DNA from: Paenibacillus rubinfantis
GTDB lineage: Bacteria > Bacillota > Bacilli > Paenibacillales > Paenibacillaceae
Assembly: GCF_001486505.1 (NCBI RefSeq)
Contig: NZ_LN909065.1
Location: forward strand, 186,001 to 250,000
DNA: 64,000 bases
Direction: 5' to 3'
Part shown: piece after piece, positions 23,629-32,739 of the stretch
Position numbering within the stretch: position 1 is the stretch's first letter
Layout of the letters: every line of letters begins with the position of its first letter
The notes under the pieces: model-generated
The model's input: the letters and a program-made list of their open reading frames with translations, nothing else
Database searches by the model: none
What the model was told of the DNA's origin: nothing
Translations under genes and position numbers: made by a program

Positions 23629-23742
23629 GTTGATTTATCAACAACACTCCATCGGATTAACGATTGATGCCCAACCAGCGACAATGCTAAGGTAATTTTA
23701 TTAGATCATCGTTGATTATTCAACAATTGTTGATTATATCAA
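23629..23742. promoter_or_regulatory. Three TetR operator-like palindromes between divergent genes
   Basis: GTTGATTTATCAAC (23629-23642), GTTGATTATTCAAC (23711-23724) and GTTGATTATATCAA (23729-23742) are copies of the same dyad. The first lies near the regulator's start, the last two sit side by side (18-base period) just before the reductase gene, covering its probable promoter. Confidence 0.7.
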
Positions 23743-23760
23743 GAAAGGATGAACAAGTTC

Positions 23761-24693
23761 ATGAAGATTCTAGTTTACGGAGCAGGAGTACTCGGCAGTT
23801 ATTTGGCACATGCCTTAATTCGCGGAGGAAATGAGGTTTCTGTGTTAGCCCGGGGAGCTCGAGCCGATGAATTGGAGCGGGATGGCATCGTTCTGCGTCA
23901 TTATTTTCAACGGAAAACAACGGTGGATTCAGTTCATGTCATTCGGACGCTGGAGAAGGAGGATGTGTATGACCTCATCTTTGTTGTTATGAAATATACC
24001 GATTTTCGGGCGGTTTTGCCGATCTTAGCCAGTAACCCTAGCCGGAATCTGGTCCTAATCGGGAACAATGCCGAAGCGAGGGAAATGCAAGCGGAGCTGC
24101 TGGAGTCCAGCGAGATGGAGAAAAGAATCGCCTTTGGTTTCCAATTATCCGGAGGACGCCGGGAACCAAGACACACCTTAATTATCCGCGGTCGCGGGGA
24201 GATGCTGCTTGGCGGGTTAGACGGGCCGATTTCTTTTCAAGCGGAGCTTGGTCAAGCTTTCGCCCAAACCAGATACAAACTCACCTACATAGATAATATG
24301 GAGGCCTGGTTAAAAAATCACCTCGTCCCGATCGTGATGCTAAATTCTCTGTCGCAAATCCATAACGGCCAAATGAAGCGAGTTGCCCGTGACGGCAAGC
24401 TAATCCGCGATGCGGTGATTGCCATGGGTGAAGGCTTCCACGTGTTGGAGACGCTGGGAGTTCCGTTGATCCCTGCCGCTCAGGCTTCCGTCATTCGCAA
24501 ACACAAGCGGCTTGTCCAAGGCTTCCTGAAGCTCTACCACCTGCTGCCGGTCAGCCGAATGATTGACGGGAGCTTTGCCGAAGTCGAAGCGTTGGCCGAG
24601 AAATTGCAAGAGTGGTCAAAACAAGCCAAGGTCCGTACGCCCCATTGGGAGGAATTAAACCGGAGGCTGCAATTGATAAAGGCTGGCGAGTAA
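23761..24693 (+). CDS. Ketopantoate reductase (ApbA/PanE)-like protein
   Basis: This 310-residue protein has an N-terminal NADP-binding Rossmann fold (MKILVYGAGVLGSYLAHALIRGGNEVSVLARG, residues 1-32) and a helical C-terminal domain. The PanE active-site lysine in the middle helix could be in WLKNHLVPIVMLNSLS, but the classical KLxxNxxxN motif is not clear, so it may act on another alpha-keto acid. The frame also offers an ATG four codons earlier, but it directly abuts AAAGG with no spacing, so 23761 is preferred. Control by the divergent TetR regulator argues for a specialised, inducible enzyme rather than pantothenate synthesis. Confidence 0.85.
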   Translation: MKILVYGAGVLGSYLAHALIRGGNEVSVLARGARADELERDGIVLRHYFQRKTTVDSVHVIRTLEKEDVYDLIFVVMKYTDFRAVLPILASNPSRNLVLIGNNAEAREMQAELLESSEMEKRIAFGFQLSGGRREPRHTLIIRGRGEMLLGGLDGPISFQAELGQAFAQTRYKLTYIDNMEAWLKNHLVPIVMLNSLSQIHNGQMKRVARDGKLIRDAVIAMGEGFHVLETLGVPLIPAAQASVIRKHKRLVQGFLKLYHLLPVSRMIDGSFAEVEALAEKLQEWSKQAKVRTPHWEELNRRLQLIKAGE

Positions 24694-24702
24694 TCGCCAG
24701 CC
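24681..24702. terminator. Hairpin at the ends of convergent genes, containing a stop codon
   Basis: GGCTGGCGA pairs with TCGCCAGCC around GTAA, whose TAA is the stop of the reductase-like gene. On the minus strand a TTTATCAATT tail follows, so it probably terminates the sstT transcript; on the plus strand the U tract is poor. Confidence 0.65.
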
Positions 24703-24711
24703 CCTTGAGAG

Positions 24712-25953
24712 TTAGTCCAAGCTTGCCGTGTTTGCAAGCGGCAACGCCTCTTCTTTGCGTTTCTTCGCATACTCTGCGGTTGCTGTAAACAGCACATCGG
24801 AGGAAGAGTTCAGCGCCGTTTCGCACGAATCCTGTACAACCCCGATAATAAAACCTACCCCAACCACTTGCATCGCGATGTCATTCGAAATCCCGAACAA
24901 GCTGCACGCCAGAGGAATAAGCAACAGCGAACCGCCAGCCACACCGGAGGCGCCTGCCGCAGAGATCGCTGATAATACGCTGAGGATCACCGCAGTACCG
25001 AAGTCCACCTCGATACCTAACGTATGGACGGCTGCCAGCGTCAGGACCGATATCGTGACCGCAGCCCCTGCCATATTAATCGTCGCTCCCAAAGGGATGG
25101 ATACGGAATAGGTATCCTTATTCAGTCTCAATTTTTCGCTCAGACGCATATTCACAGGGATATTCGCTGCCGAGCTGCGGGTGAAGAACGCCGTAATTCC
25201 ACTCTCCTTCAAACAGGTAATGACGAGCGGATACGGATTGCGGCGAATGTTGAGGTAAACGATCAGCGGATTAACAACCAAAGCAATGAATAGCATGCAA
25301 CCCACTAAGACAACCAACAGCTTGCCGTAATCCAATAGGGACTCAAGTCCGCTTACCGTAATGGATTCAAACACAAGCCCCAGAATCCCGAACGGCGCCA
25401 GTTGAATAACCCACTTGACGATTTGCGAAACGGCGTCGGATGCCTGCGTGAGTAAGCTTTTGGTCTGATCGCCCGCACCTTTCAACGCGACACCAAGCAG
25501 GATCGCCCAAGCCAAAATCCCGATGTAATTGGCATTCATCAAAGCGCGAACCGGATTATCCACCACATTAAGCAGCAACCCCTTAAGAACTTCAACGATG
25601 CCGCCGGGCGGAGTTATACCTTCGGTTGCCCCTGCCAAGGACAAGCTGACCGGAAACAGGAAACTGGCTGCCACAGCACTTGCTCCAGCAAGAAACGTAC
25701 CAACCGCGTACAACAAGAGAATCGACTTCATATTGGTTTGACGTCCTTTTTGATGATTCGCGATCGCGGCCATCACCAGCAACAGGACCAGAACCGGCGC
25801 TACCGCCTTTAATGCGGACACAAACAACGTCCCCAGAAGCGCAATGCCGCTGGCTTGCGGTACGATCAACGCCAGGACGATCCCCACCACCATGCCTGCA
25901 AAAATTCGCTTCACAAGACTCACTTCATTCCATTTCAGTAAGATTGCCTTCAT
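24712..25953 (-). CDS. sstT: Serine/threonine:sodium symporter SstT
   Basis: This 413-residue membrane protein of the dicarboxylate/amino acid:cation symporter family starts [32 protein letters not shown] and has about eight to nine helices. SstT-typical parts are [62 protein letters not shown] (serine-rich hairpin and NMAGAA motif), [24 protein letters not shown] and the closing [25 protein letters not shown]. It should import serine and threonine with sodium. The gene is a single unit. A family-level assignment is firm; the exact amino acids are inferred. Confidence 0.93.
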   Translation of the reverse strand: MKAILLKWNEVSLVKRIFAGMVVGIVLALIVPQASGIALLGTLFVSALKAVAPVLVLLLVMAAIANHQKGRQTNMKSILLLYAVGTFLAGASAVAASFLFPVSLSLAGATEGITPPGGIVEVLKGLLLNVVDNPVRALMNANYIGILAWAILLGVALKGAGDQTKSLLTQASDAVSQIVKWVIQLAPFGILGLVFESITVSGLESLLDYGKLLVVLVGCMLFIALVVNPLIVYLNIRRNPYPLVITCLKESGITAFFTRSSAANIPVNMRLSEKLRLNKDTYSVSIPLGATINMAGAAVTISVLTLAAVHTLGIEVDFGTAVILSVLSAISAAGASGVAGGSLLLIPLACSLFGISNDIAMQVVGVGFIIGVVQDSCETALNSSSDVLFTATAEYAKKRKEEALPLANTASLD

Positions 25954-26056
25954 GTTTCTCCCCCATATGTTTATGATTTCACATCAATGCATAGCGATAG
26001 TATACCACGCGCTATGGACACATGTCCTCCTGGTGGAAACATTTGTGCAATACTTT

Positions 26057-27196
26057 TCACAGATTGTCAGAAGTTGCGGAGGCGAGTGCCAGCTCTAGAC
26101 GGTAGTTCTCCAATTGGATTTCCGTCACCCGATCAAGCATAATTTGGGCCAGCTGTGCGCCGATATACGGCCCCATCGTTAATCCAGACGCCCCTAAACC
26201 GTTGGCCGCATAGATTCCCTTCCATCCTGGCAAAGCACCAATGACCGGGAGAAATCCCGGCGTGAACGGACGGAACCCCACTCTCGCTTCCAAGAAGCTA
26301 CCGTCCTTCAGCCCTGGCGCTACGGTCAGCGCCTTGTTGATTACCTCTTGCAAGCCGCCCACGGTCACACTCGTGTCATAGCCAGGCAGATCGTTTTCAT
26401 GTGTCGCCCCAATCACGATCCGGCTATTGTCGAACGCCAGGATGTACTGATCTCCCGGCGGCATGACGACGGGCCAACGCTCGGTCGCAGCATCGGACAG
26501 AGTCAAATGAACGATCTGGGCTTTCTGGTACGTCACCTGGAATTCCAAGCCCAGCGGGGCGAGTAACTGACGGCCCCAAGCCCCGGCGCATACGGCAATG
26601 GCATCGGCGCCAATCTCTTCCTTACCGATACGGACTCCGGTCACGGACGATTCGTCATGTAGTAGCGTCGCCTCGCCGTGGACCAACACCGCCCCATGCC
26701 GAACCGCCGCCCTGAGGAGCGACTCACGGAGTGCACGCCCGTCCACACGAGCGGCACCGCTCACGTAAAGAGCGTAAAAACCTTCATCCAACGGAGGGAA
26801 ACGTCGCTTCACTTCATCCGGTTCTAACAACTGGATCTCGCCCATCTCTGGGGCTTCATACCTGCGCTCAGCGGCTAGCTTCTCCAAAGCCGCCAGCTTC
26901 TCGCGCTCCCTATGGAGGCGGAGCGCTCCGACGCGGGCATAACCGGTATCATGCTCTCCTTCTGCCTCTAGCTCTTGAATCAGTGACCCGTAATAACGCG
27001 CCCCAGCTCGGGCCAAGGTATACCAGTCCTGATTGCGCCGCTGCGATATCCACGGGCAAATGATCCCGGCCGCCGCATCGGTCGCTTGTCCCGGCATACC
27101 GCTGTCGACGACCGTCACGTCCGCTCCAAGCTTGGCTAACTGGTACGCCGTCGACGCACCCAGAATCCCGGAGCCGATTACGATAGTTTTTTTCAC
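26057..27196 (-). CDS. FAD-dependent oxidoreductase (D-amino acid oxidase/glycine oxidase-like)
   Basis: This 379-residue flavoprotein starts (GTG) KKTIVIGSGILGASTAYQLAKLGADVTVVDSG, a Rossmann dinucleotide-binding motif, with a second FAD contact in ADAIAVCAGAWGRQLLAPLG and a closing IYAANGLGASGLTMGPYIGAQLAQIML motif. These are hallmarks of the DAO family (glycine oxidase, sarcosine oxidase and D-amino acid dehydrogenase types). The GGGAGGCGG ribosome site supports the GTG start. The gene is flanked by sstT on the same strand and a divergent YbjQ-like gene, so oxidation of an amino acid is plausible; the substrate is not known. Confidence 0.88.
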   Translation of the reverse strand: MKKTIVIGSGILGASTAYQLAKLGADVTVVDSGMPGQATDAAAGIICPWISQRRNQDWYTLARAGARYYGSLIQELEAEGEHDTGYARVGALRLHREREKLAALEKLAAERRYEAPEMGEIQLLEPDEVKRRFPPLDEGFYALYVSGAARVDGRALRESLLRAAVRHGAVLVHGEATLLHDESSVTGVRIGKEEIGADAIAVCAGAWGRQLLAPLGLEFQVTYQKAQIVHLTLSDAATERWPVVMPPGDQYILAFDNSRIVIGATHENDLPGYDTSVTVGGLQEVINKALTVAPGLKDGSFLEARVGFRPFTPGFLPVIGALPGWKGIYAANGLGASGLTMGPYIGAQLAQIMLDRVTEIQLENYRLELALASATSDNL

Positions 27197-27295
27197 CCTG
27201 CCGCCTCCCTTTCACATCTTCTAGTTTAAGCTGAAACCAATATGGTAAACCTGCGTAACATCATGTAACGGTTTAATAATAAGGAGGACACTCGT

Positions 27296-27607
27296 ATGAT
27301 TATGACCACCACCACAACCATTGAGGGCTCGCCGGTTAGACAATACATCGGAATCGTCACCGGAGAGGTGATTATGGGTGCTAACGTCGTCCGCGATTTT
27401 TTAGCTTCGATTACCGATATCGTTGGCGGACGTTCAGGTGCTTATGAGAACAAGCTTCAAGAAGCCCGGGACACCGCATTCGCAGAAATGAACGAGAAAG
27501 CTTCGCGTCTCGGAGCCAACGCCATCATCGGCGTCGATATCGATTATGAAGTCATTCGCGAAGGGATGCTGATGGTTTCCGTCAGCGGAACGGCCGTCGT
27601 TGTGTAA
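27296..27607 (+). CDS. YbjQ/UPF0145 family protein
   Basis: This 103-residue protein starts [54 protein letters not shown] and continues [31 protein letters not shown], the full pattern of the UPF0145 family (sometimes called heavy-metal-binding domain proteins), thought to form pentamers with a central pore. Function is not established. The AAGGAGGACACTCGT sequence sets the start at 27296. It has its own terminator. Confidence 0.9.
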   Translation: MIMTTTTTIEGSPVRQYIGIVTGEVIMGANVVRDFLASITDIVGGRSGAYENKLQEARDTAFAEMNEKASRLGANAIIGVDIDYEVIREGMLMVSVSGTAVVV

Positions 27608-27635
27608 ACCTTCCCCGTCGACCCCGAATAAAAAG

Positions 27636-27664
27636 CCAAAAACCCGCGAAATGCGGGTTTTTGG
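27636..27664. terminator. Bidirectional terminator
   Basis: CCAAAAACCCGC and GCGGGTTTTTGG pair around GAAAT. It stops the YbjQ-like gene and, on the other strand, the GNAT gene. Confidence 0.9.
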
Positions 27665-27685
27665 AATTTCACGGGATGGCCCCGT

Positions 27686-28144
27686 TTATATGGCCTTCGT
27701 CATAAACACACTATTCGGATCCTCTATATAATCCCCAAAGGGTCCGCAATACGTAAACCCGAAGCTTTCGTACAGCTTACGAGCCGGAGCAAAAGCCTCC
27801 ATGGAACCGGTCTCCAGGCTGACTCGCCGATATCCGCGCCGCACCGCCTCCTCAAGGAGATGAGCCAGCACTTGTTTGGCAACGCCCTTCCCCCGGTGTG
27901 CCAGAGCGGTTCGCATGGATTTGACCTCGCCGTGCTCGCCATCCAGCTCTTTAAGTGCACCGCATCCCACGAGCTCGCCGTTGATCCAGGCACTCCAAAA
28001 CGTGACGTCCGGCCTCTTTAGTCCGTCCACATTTAACGCGTGGATGCTTTCGGGGGGTGAGTTCTCGGCCATGTTCGACAAATGCTCGCCGATAAAAGCT
28101 ATGATTTCAGATCCGCTTAAATCATCCAATTGAATCGTTACCAA
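27686..28144 (-). CDS. GNAT family N-acetyltransferase
   Basis: This 152-residue protein is a GNAT acetyltransferase: VGCGALKELDGEHGEVKSMRTALAHRGKGVAKQVLAHLLEEAVRRGYRRVSLETGSMEAFAPARKLYESFGFTYCGPF contains the acetyl-CoA loop (HRGKGVA) and the beta-bulge strand, resembling the PanM/YbaX-type small acetyltransferases. It appears to start with TTG, since GGGAGGG lies at proper spacing before it and no ATG is near. It sits 32 bases after asd on the same strand and could be cotranscribed with it. Confidence 0.85.
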   Translation of the reverse strand: MVTIQLDDLSGSEIIAFIGEHLSNMAENSPPESIHALNVDGLKRPDVTFWSAWINGELVGCGALKELDGEHGEVKSMRTALAHRGKGVAKQVLAHLLEEAVRRGYRRVSLETGSMEAFAPARKLYESFGFTYCGPFGDYIEDPNSVFMTKAI

Positions 28145-28176
28145 CCGGCTCCCTCCCTATGCTTCGGACAAACTCT

Positions 28177-29262
28177 TTATTTCGCTTGAATGTATCCTTC
28201 CGCCTTCAGCAGTTCGGCAATCAGCACCGCGCCTCCTGCGGCTCCGCGCAGCGTATTGTGCGAAAGCCCCACAAACTTATAATCATACAGCGAATCCTCG
28301 CGCAAACGACCGACAGATACGCCCATCCCTTGCTCAATATCCCGGTCAAGCTTCGTCTGCGGACGATTTTCTTCTTCAAAATAAGTGATAAATTGCTTTG
28401 GCGCGCTTGGCAAACCCAGCTCCTGTGGACGGCCTTGGAATTGCTGCCAGCGCTGAATGATTTCTTCTTTCGACGGTTTGTTCTTAAACGAGACAAATAC
28501 GGTAGCCAAGTGACCGTCCGTTACGGGAACGCGGATGCACTGGGTTGTGATTAAAGGCGCGCTTGCCTTCACGATCTGTCCACCATCCACATGCCCCCAA
28601 ATGCGCAGCGGTTCCTGCTCGCTCTTCTCTTCCTCGCCGCCGATATAAGGAATCACGTTATCCAGCATTTCCGGCCAGTCGGTGAAGTTCTTCCCGGCTC
28701 CGGAGATCGCCTGATACGTCGAAGCCACCACGGTTGTTGGTTCAAATCCAAGCAACGCGTTTAATGCCGGCACGTAGCTCTGAATCGAGCAGTTCGGCTT
28801 TACAGCAATAAACCCGGTACTCGTTCCAAGACGTTTACGCTGCGCAGCGATCACTTCGATATGCTGCGGGTTCACTTCCGGAATCACCATCGGCACGTCC
28901 GGCGTCCAGCGGTGTGCTGAGTTGTTCGAGATGACCGGTGTTCCGGTTTTTGCATAAGCTTCCTCCAACGCTTGGATTTCGGCCTTTTTCATATCAACCG
29001 CACAGAAGACAAAGTCCACGTCCGCCGTCACTTCCTCGACCTTGGCCGCATCCTGAACGACGATGGATTTCACCGCTTCGGGAATCGGCGTCGCCATTTT
29101 CCAACGTCCCTGTACGGATTCTTCATAGGTTTTGCCTGCGGAATTGGCGCTGGCCGCGATTCCTGTGACCTCAAACCAAGGGTGCTGATCCAACAGCTGT
29201 ACGAACCGCTGCCCTACCATTCCTGTCCCACCAACGATGCCTACTTTCAATCTTTCACCCAT
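28177..29262 (-). CDS. asd: Aspartate-semialdehyde dehydrogenase (archaeal/fungal-type)
   Basis: This 361-residue cytosolic enzyme reduces aspartyl phosphate to aspartate semialdehyde, the branch point to lysine, threonine, methionine and diaminopimelate. The Rossmann motif VGIVGGTGMVGQRFV, active-site Cys158 in PNCSIQSY, and the ATTVVASTYQAISGAGK and CIRVPVTDGHLATVFV (histidine) segments match the type found in archaea, fungi and some Gram-positives rather than the E. coli type. A T-box leader precedes it, so expression should respond to an uncharged tRNA. Initiation is at the ATG after a weak purine stretch. Confidence 0.95.
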   Translation of the reverse strand: MGERLKVGIVGGTGMVGQRFVQLLDQHPWFEVTGIAASANSAGKTYEESVQGRWKMATPIPEAVKSIVVQDAAKVEEVTADVDFVFCAVDMKKAEIQALEEAYAKTGTPVISNNSAHRWTPDVPMVIPEVNPQHIEVIAAQRKRLGTSTGFIAVKPNCSIQSYVPALNALLGFEPTTVVASTYQAISGAGKNFTDWPEMLDNVIPYIGGEEEKSEQEPLRIWGHVDGGQIVKASAPLITTQCIRVPVTDGHLATVFVSFKNKPSKEEIIQRWQQFQGRPQELGLPSAPKQFITYFEEENRPQTKLDRDIEQGMGVSVGRLREDSLYDYKFVGLSHNTLRGAAGGAVLIAELLKAEGYIQAK

Positions 29263-29289
29263 TTGTTACATTCCGTCCTTTCCCTGTAC

Positions 29290-29612
29290 GTATTGGATCT
29301 TCCTCAAAATAAAAAATCCCACCTCCAAGACGAGTCTTCCGTCTTGGGGGCGAGATTGGTATGCCCGCGGTACCACCCCAGCTTCGTTAATATGTCGCCA
29401 TATTAACCTCTTCAAGTACAGCCCGGCCCAGCCAAGCCTATACCCTAGCTCTATAACAGGAGCTCCTGTCACACCATCCCGCCGTTTAAACGTTCCGATG
29501 CGCTGCTCAGAGGCTTTCTTCGATAAAGTCACGCTTTGCTCCTTCTCAGCTTACCGGAGCTCTCTGGGAAAGGTTCCATTTACCTACTCTTCTCATCATC
29601 GCATTTCATGTT
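29290..29612 (-). promoter_or_regulatory. T-box riboswitch leader of asd
   Basis: On the minus strand the leader holds the conserved T-box AAGCTGGGGTGGTACCGCG (plus 29365-29384), a Stem I apical part with AGAGAG...GGTAAGCTGAGA, and a rho-independent terminator (AAGACGGAAGACTCGTCTT stem, then ATTTTTTATTTT, plus 29310-29352). Binding of an uncharged tRNA would stabilise the antiterminator. The codon in the specifier loop lies near plus 29508-29521 (reads GAAGAAAGCCTCTGAG); GAA, AAA or AGC depend on the exact fold, so I do not assign the amino acid. Confidence 0.92.
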
Positions 29613-29618
29613 GCGATA

Positions 29619-29647
29619 ATATTACCAGATTCACGCCGGAACGTAAA
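29619..29647 (-). promoter_or_regulatory. Promoter of the asd T-box leader
   Basis: On the minus strand TTTACG and TAATAT are separated by 17 bases, just upstream of the leader's first helix. Confidence 0.6.
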
Positions 29648-29683
29648 CCGGTTTGAACAAATTTTCTGGGCCCAATTGTTCCC

Positions 29684-30562
29684 TTAGTCCATCCGAATAA
29701 CGCGGTATCTTCGCCGGTACGCTCCCGGGGTGAAGGAGGTCTCCCGTTTGAACAAACGGGCGAAATAATTCGGATCCGGGAACCCGCATTGCTCCCCGAT
29801 CCGTTTCAGCGGTTCATCGGTATGGGCGAGCAGCCGCTTGGCCCGTTCGATTTGCTGATGATGACGGTATTGCAGCGGACTCATCCCCGTATGCTGCTTC
29901 AAACATCTTGCCAAATAATCGAAATGAAAATGCAGATCGCGCTCCATCACCCCTGCGTCGAAAGGAAGGTCCAGTCGATCTTCCAAGTAGGTGGCGACCC
30001 GCTCGCTGAGTTCATAAGACCTGGACTGCGGACCGCCATGTCGTATCCCTTCTTGCAGTTGGAGAAGCAGCTCTCCAAACCGAAGCTGCAGCTCGAAGGA
30101 ACGGTACGGCGTGAGCGAACGGTGCAACGTAATCATTTCGTCCAACAAAGGGCGAAGCGTTCGGAGCTCCACGTCGGCAAATTTCGGAATATCCACCAAG
30201 GCCGGGCGCGGCTCCGTGTCCTGATCGGTTCGCGCCAGCGGGGCCTGCTGCCCCCCTTGCTTCTCTATCCGCTTAGGCGGGAGATGGTTGGGATGGCAAA
30301 AATGGATCCAATACACCTCCGTCTCCTCCTCGGTGGGGTGGTACCCGCGGTGTCTTTTGCCCGGTTCCAGCACCAGCAGCTTCCCGGCATGGATCTCGTA
30401 GGTAATCCCTTCCTCTTCCATAAATAAAGCGCCCTTCGTGCAAAGGATCAGATCGTACGCCTCGAAGACCCGTTCGGCATGGGTGACTCCCGGCTTCCAT
30501 AATGCATAACCCACCGTGGCCAGCAGCGGGAACGGCGGCGCCTCGAACTCCAATACGAGCAT
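29684..30562 (-). CDS. AraC family transcriptional regulator
   Basis: This 292-residue protein has a cupin sensor domain (FEAYDLILCTKGALFMEEEGITYEIHAGKLLVLEPGKRHRGYHP) and a C-terminal double helix-turn-helix (DLHFHFDYLARCLKQHTGMSPLQYRHHQQIERAKRLLAHTDEPLKRIGEQCGFPDPNYFARLFKRETSFTPGAYRR). It diverges from the glycosidase gene at 30696 across a 133-base gap, so it is the likely activator of that gene, with a sugar as inducer. The start follows GGAGGCGATGAC. Confidence 0.88.
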   Translation of the reverse strand: MLVLEFEAPPFPLLATVGYALWKPGVTHAERVFEAYDLILCTKGALFMEEEGITYEIHAGKLLVLEPGKRHRGYHPTEEETEVYWIHFCHPNHLPPKRIEKQGGQQAPLARTDQDTEPRPALVDIPKFADVELRTLRPLLDEMITLHRSLTPYRSFELQLRFGELLLQLQEGIRHGGPQSRSYELSERVATYLEDRLDLPFDAGVMERDLHFHFDYLARCLKQHTGMSPLQYRHHQQIERAKRLLAHTDEPLKRIGEQCGFPDPNYFARLFKRETSFTPGAYRRRYRVIRMD

Positions 30563-30695
30563 GTCATCGCCTCCCTATCTTATGTAGAAATTGTACTATA
30601 TTTAGTCGCATTTATCAGCTGTATCAAGTAATCAAACCATCTAGAATGGTAGGTATCGTACGATAAATAAAAATGTTCACACGGGAGGAATACCC

Positions 30696-32654
30696 ATGAG
30701 ATTTCGTCAGGTTCATCTTGATTTTCATACTTCTGAAGCGATCGAAGAGATCGGCAGCCACTTTTCTAAACAGCAATTTCAAGAGATGCTCCAACTCGGT
30801 CACGTGGATTCGATCACGGTGTTCTCCAAATGTCATCATGGCTGGGCTTATCATCCCTCGACCGCTAATGAAATGCATCCGCATCTATCCTTCGACTTGC
30901 TGGGTGCACAAATCGAAGCCGCGCATGAAATCGGCGTTAAAACGCCGGTGTACCTTTCTGCCGGACTCGATGAGAAGCTGGCGCGTCGTCACCCCGAGTG
31001 GTTGATCCGCGACCCGCAGGAGAAGTTAAGCTGGTCGCCCGACTTTATGACGCCGGGATATCATCAATTTTGCATGAACACCCCCTACCTGGACATCCTG
31101 GCCGCACAAGTTCGGGAAGTCGTCACCCGTTACGATGCGGATGGGATCTTCCTCGATATCGTTGGAGTACGCGAATGCTATTGTCAATCCTGTGTCGCCG
31201 AAATCCGCAGACGCGGCTTCGATCCCCGCGATCTGGAAGCGATGAGAACCCTTTGGGAAGAGACCTATTTCCGTTATGCCAAAGCGATGGACGAGGCCGT
31301 TCATGCCATCAAACCCGGCCTGCCGGTCTTTCATAACAGCGGTCATGTCAAGCGCGGTCGGCGGGATCTTGCGAAGCTGAACACCCATCTGGAGCTGGAG
31401 TCCCTGCCAACGGGCGGTTGGGGGTATGATCATTTTCCGCTCTCCGCGCGGTATGCTCAAGGGCTAGGAATGGATGTCCTCGGGATGACGGGAAAATTTC
31501 ACACCTCATGGGGCGAATTCGGCGGCTACAAACATCCAAATGCGTTGAAATACGAGACGGCGCTGAGCTTGGCCAACGGGGCGCGTATCTCCATCGGCGA
31601 TCAACTTCATCCGACCGGCTTGATGGACCTGGCCACCTATACGCTGATTGGCGAAGCATTCCGTGAAGTCGAAGCGAAGGAAGCGTGGTGCGCGGACGTA
31701 ACCTCCATTGCTGACGTAGCTCTCTTGTCTGCGGAGGCGGCAGGGGAGCCGGGCACCGCCGGGCAACAAGCTGACACGGGTGCCGTCCGGATCTTGCTGG
31801 AAGGCCATTATCTATTTGATGTCGTAGATACGGAAAGCGACCTCAGCTCCTATTCCGTTGTCATCCTGCCGGACGTAATCACCATCGACGAACCGTTGAA
31901 GACGAAACTTACGGCGTATCTCGCCCAAGGCGGCAAAATCCTGGCTACGGGCCGCTCCGGCCTGTCCCCGGATGGTTCACGGTTTGAGCTGGATTTTGGG
32001 GCCACCCCACACGGGGCTTTCGTATCGAACCCGTCCTATTTTCGGCCGGATTTTGAGCTACCTTCCTTAAGGAACGCTTCCTTCGTCATTTACGCCGACG
32101 GTCAGGACATTCAACTGAATTCCAACGGAACCCAACTTGGCAGCCGGGAAAATTCTTATTTCAACCGTGACCTGTTCACCTTTTGCTCGCACCAGCATAC
32201 GCCATCCAACCTGCAGGACGCCGGTCCCGGAATGGTTGAAGGCCCTGCCGGCATTTATGCGGCTTGGAATCTGTTTGCGGATTATGCCTTGAAGGGCAGC
32301 TTGCCCGTAAAGGAGATTCTGCATTACGCCTTAGACCGCCTGCTGGAGCGCAAAACGGTGCGCACGAACCTTCCGGCACAAGGAGTGACGACGCTGCAGG
32401 CTCAGACGGACAACAACCGCTGGATTCACCACCTGCTGTATGCCTCTCCGGTACGCCGGGGCCAAAACGTCGAGGTCATCGAAGACCTGCCTGTCCTGAG
32501 CGACATCGCAGCAACGGTGACCGTCCCCGCACAGGTACGGGAAGTCTACCTGGCACCTCAGCGGACGCCGCTCCCCTTCCGTCAGGAGAACGGCAGCGTT
32601 CATTACACCCTGCCGTCGTGGTCCTGCCATCAAATGGTGGTACTGCAATTTTGA
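30696..32654 (+). CDS. Putative glycoside hydrolase with barrel and trimerisation-like domain
   Basis: This 652-residue cytosolic protein (no signal peptide) begins MRFRQVHLDFHTSEAIEEIGSHFSKQQFQEMLQLGHVDSITVFSKCHHGWAYHPS, with a barrel-type domain (about 1-330; YDADGIFLDIVGVRECYCQSCVAEIRRRGF contains conserved acids and a Cys pair) and a Rossmann-like domain (about 340-460; YSVVILPDVITIDEPLKTKLTAYLAQGGKILATG) as in beta-galactosidase trimerisation domains, then a beta sandwich. It belongs to the large group annotated as alpha-L-fucosidase-like or alpha-amylase-like proteins. The true substrate is not known. The divergent AraC gene suggests sugar-induced expression. Confidence 0.8.
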   Translation: MRFRQVHLDFHTSEAIEEIGSHFSKQQFQEMLQLGHVDSITVFSKCHHGWAYHPSTANEMHPHLSFDLLGAQIEAAHEIGVKTPVYLSAGLDEKLARRHPEWLIRDPQEKLSWSPDFMTPGYHQFCMNTPYLDILAAQVREVVTRYDADGIFLDIVGVRECYCQSCVAEIRRRGFDPRDLEAMRTLWEETYFRYAKAMDEAVHAIKPGLPVFHNSGHVKRGRRDLAKLNTHLELESLPTGGWGYDHFPLSARYAQGLGMDVLGMTGKFHTSWGEFGGYKHPNALKYETALSLANGARISIGDQLHPTGLMDLATYTLIGEAFREVEAKEAWCADVTSIADVALLSAEAAGEPGTAGQQADTGAVRILLEGHYLFDVVDTESDLSSYSVVILPDVITIDEPLKTKLTAYLAQGGKILATGRSGLSPDGSRFELDFGATPHGAFVSNPSYFRPDFELPSLRNASFVIYADGQDIQLNSNGTQLGSRENSYFNRDLFTFCSHQHTPSNLQDAGPGMVEGPAGIYAAWNLFADYALKGSLPVKEILHYALDRLLERKTVRTNLPAQGVTTLQAQTDNNRWIHHLLYASPVRRGQNVEVIEDLPVLSDIAATVTVPAQVREVYLAPQRTPLPFRQENGSVHYTLPSWSCHQMVVLQF

Positions 32655-32739
32655 CCGTACTTAACGAATCCGATCATTCACCGCAACCTCTCCCCCTGTG
32701 AGGACGTAGAACAAGTATCTGAGTCAGGGAGGAACTATT

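Noticed and set aside
29266-29532. An 88-codon minus-strand frame upstream of asd
   Set aside because: It runs through the T-box leader, which explains the sequence; no ribosome site.
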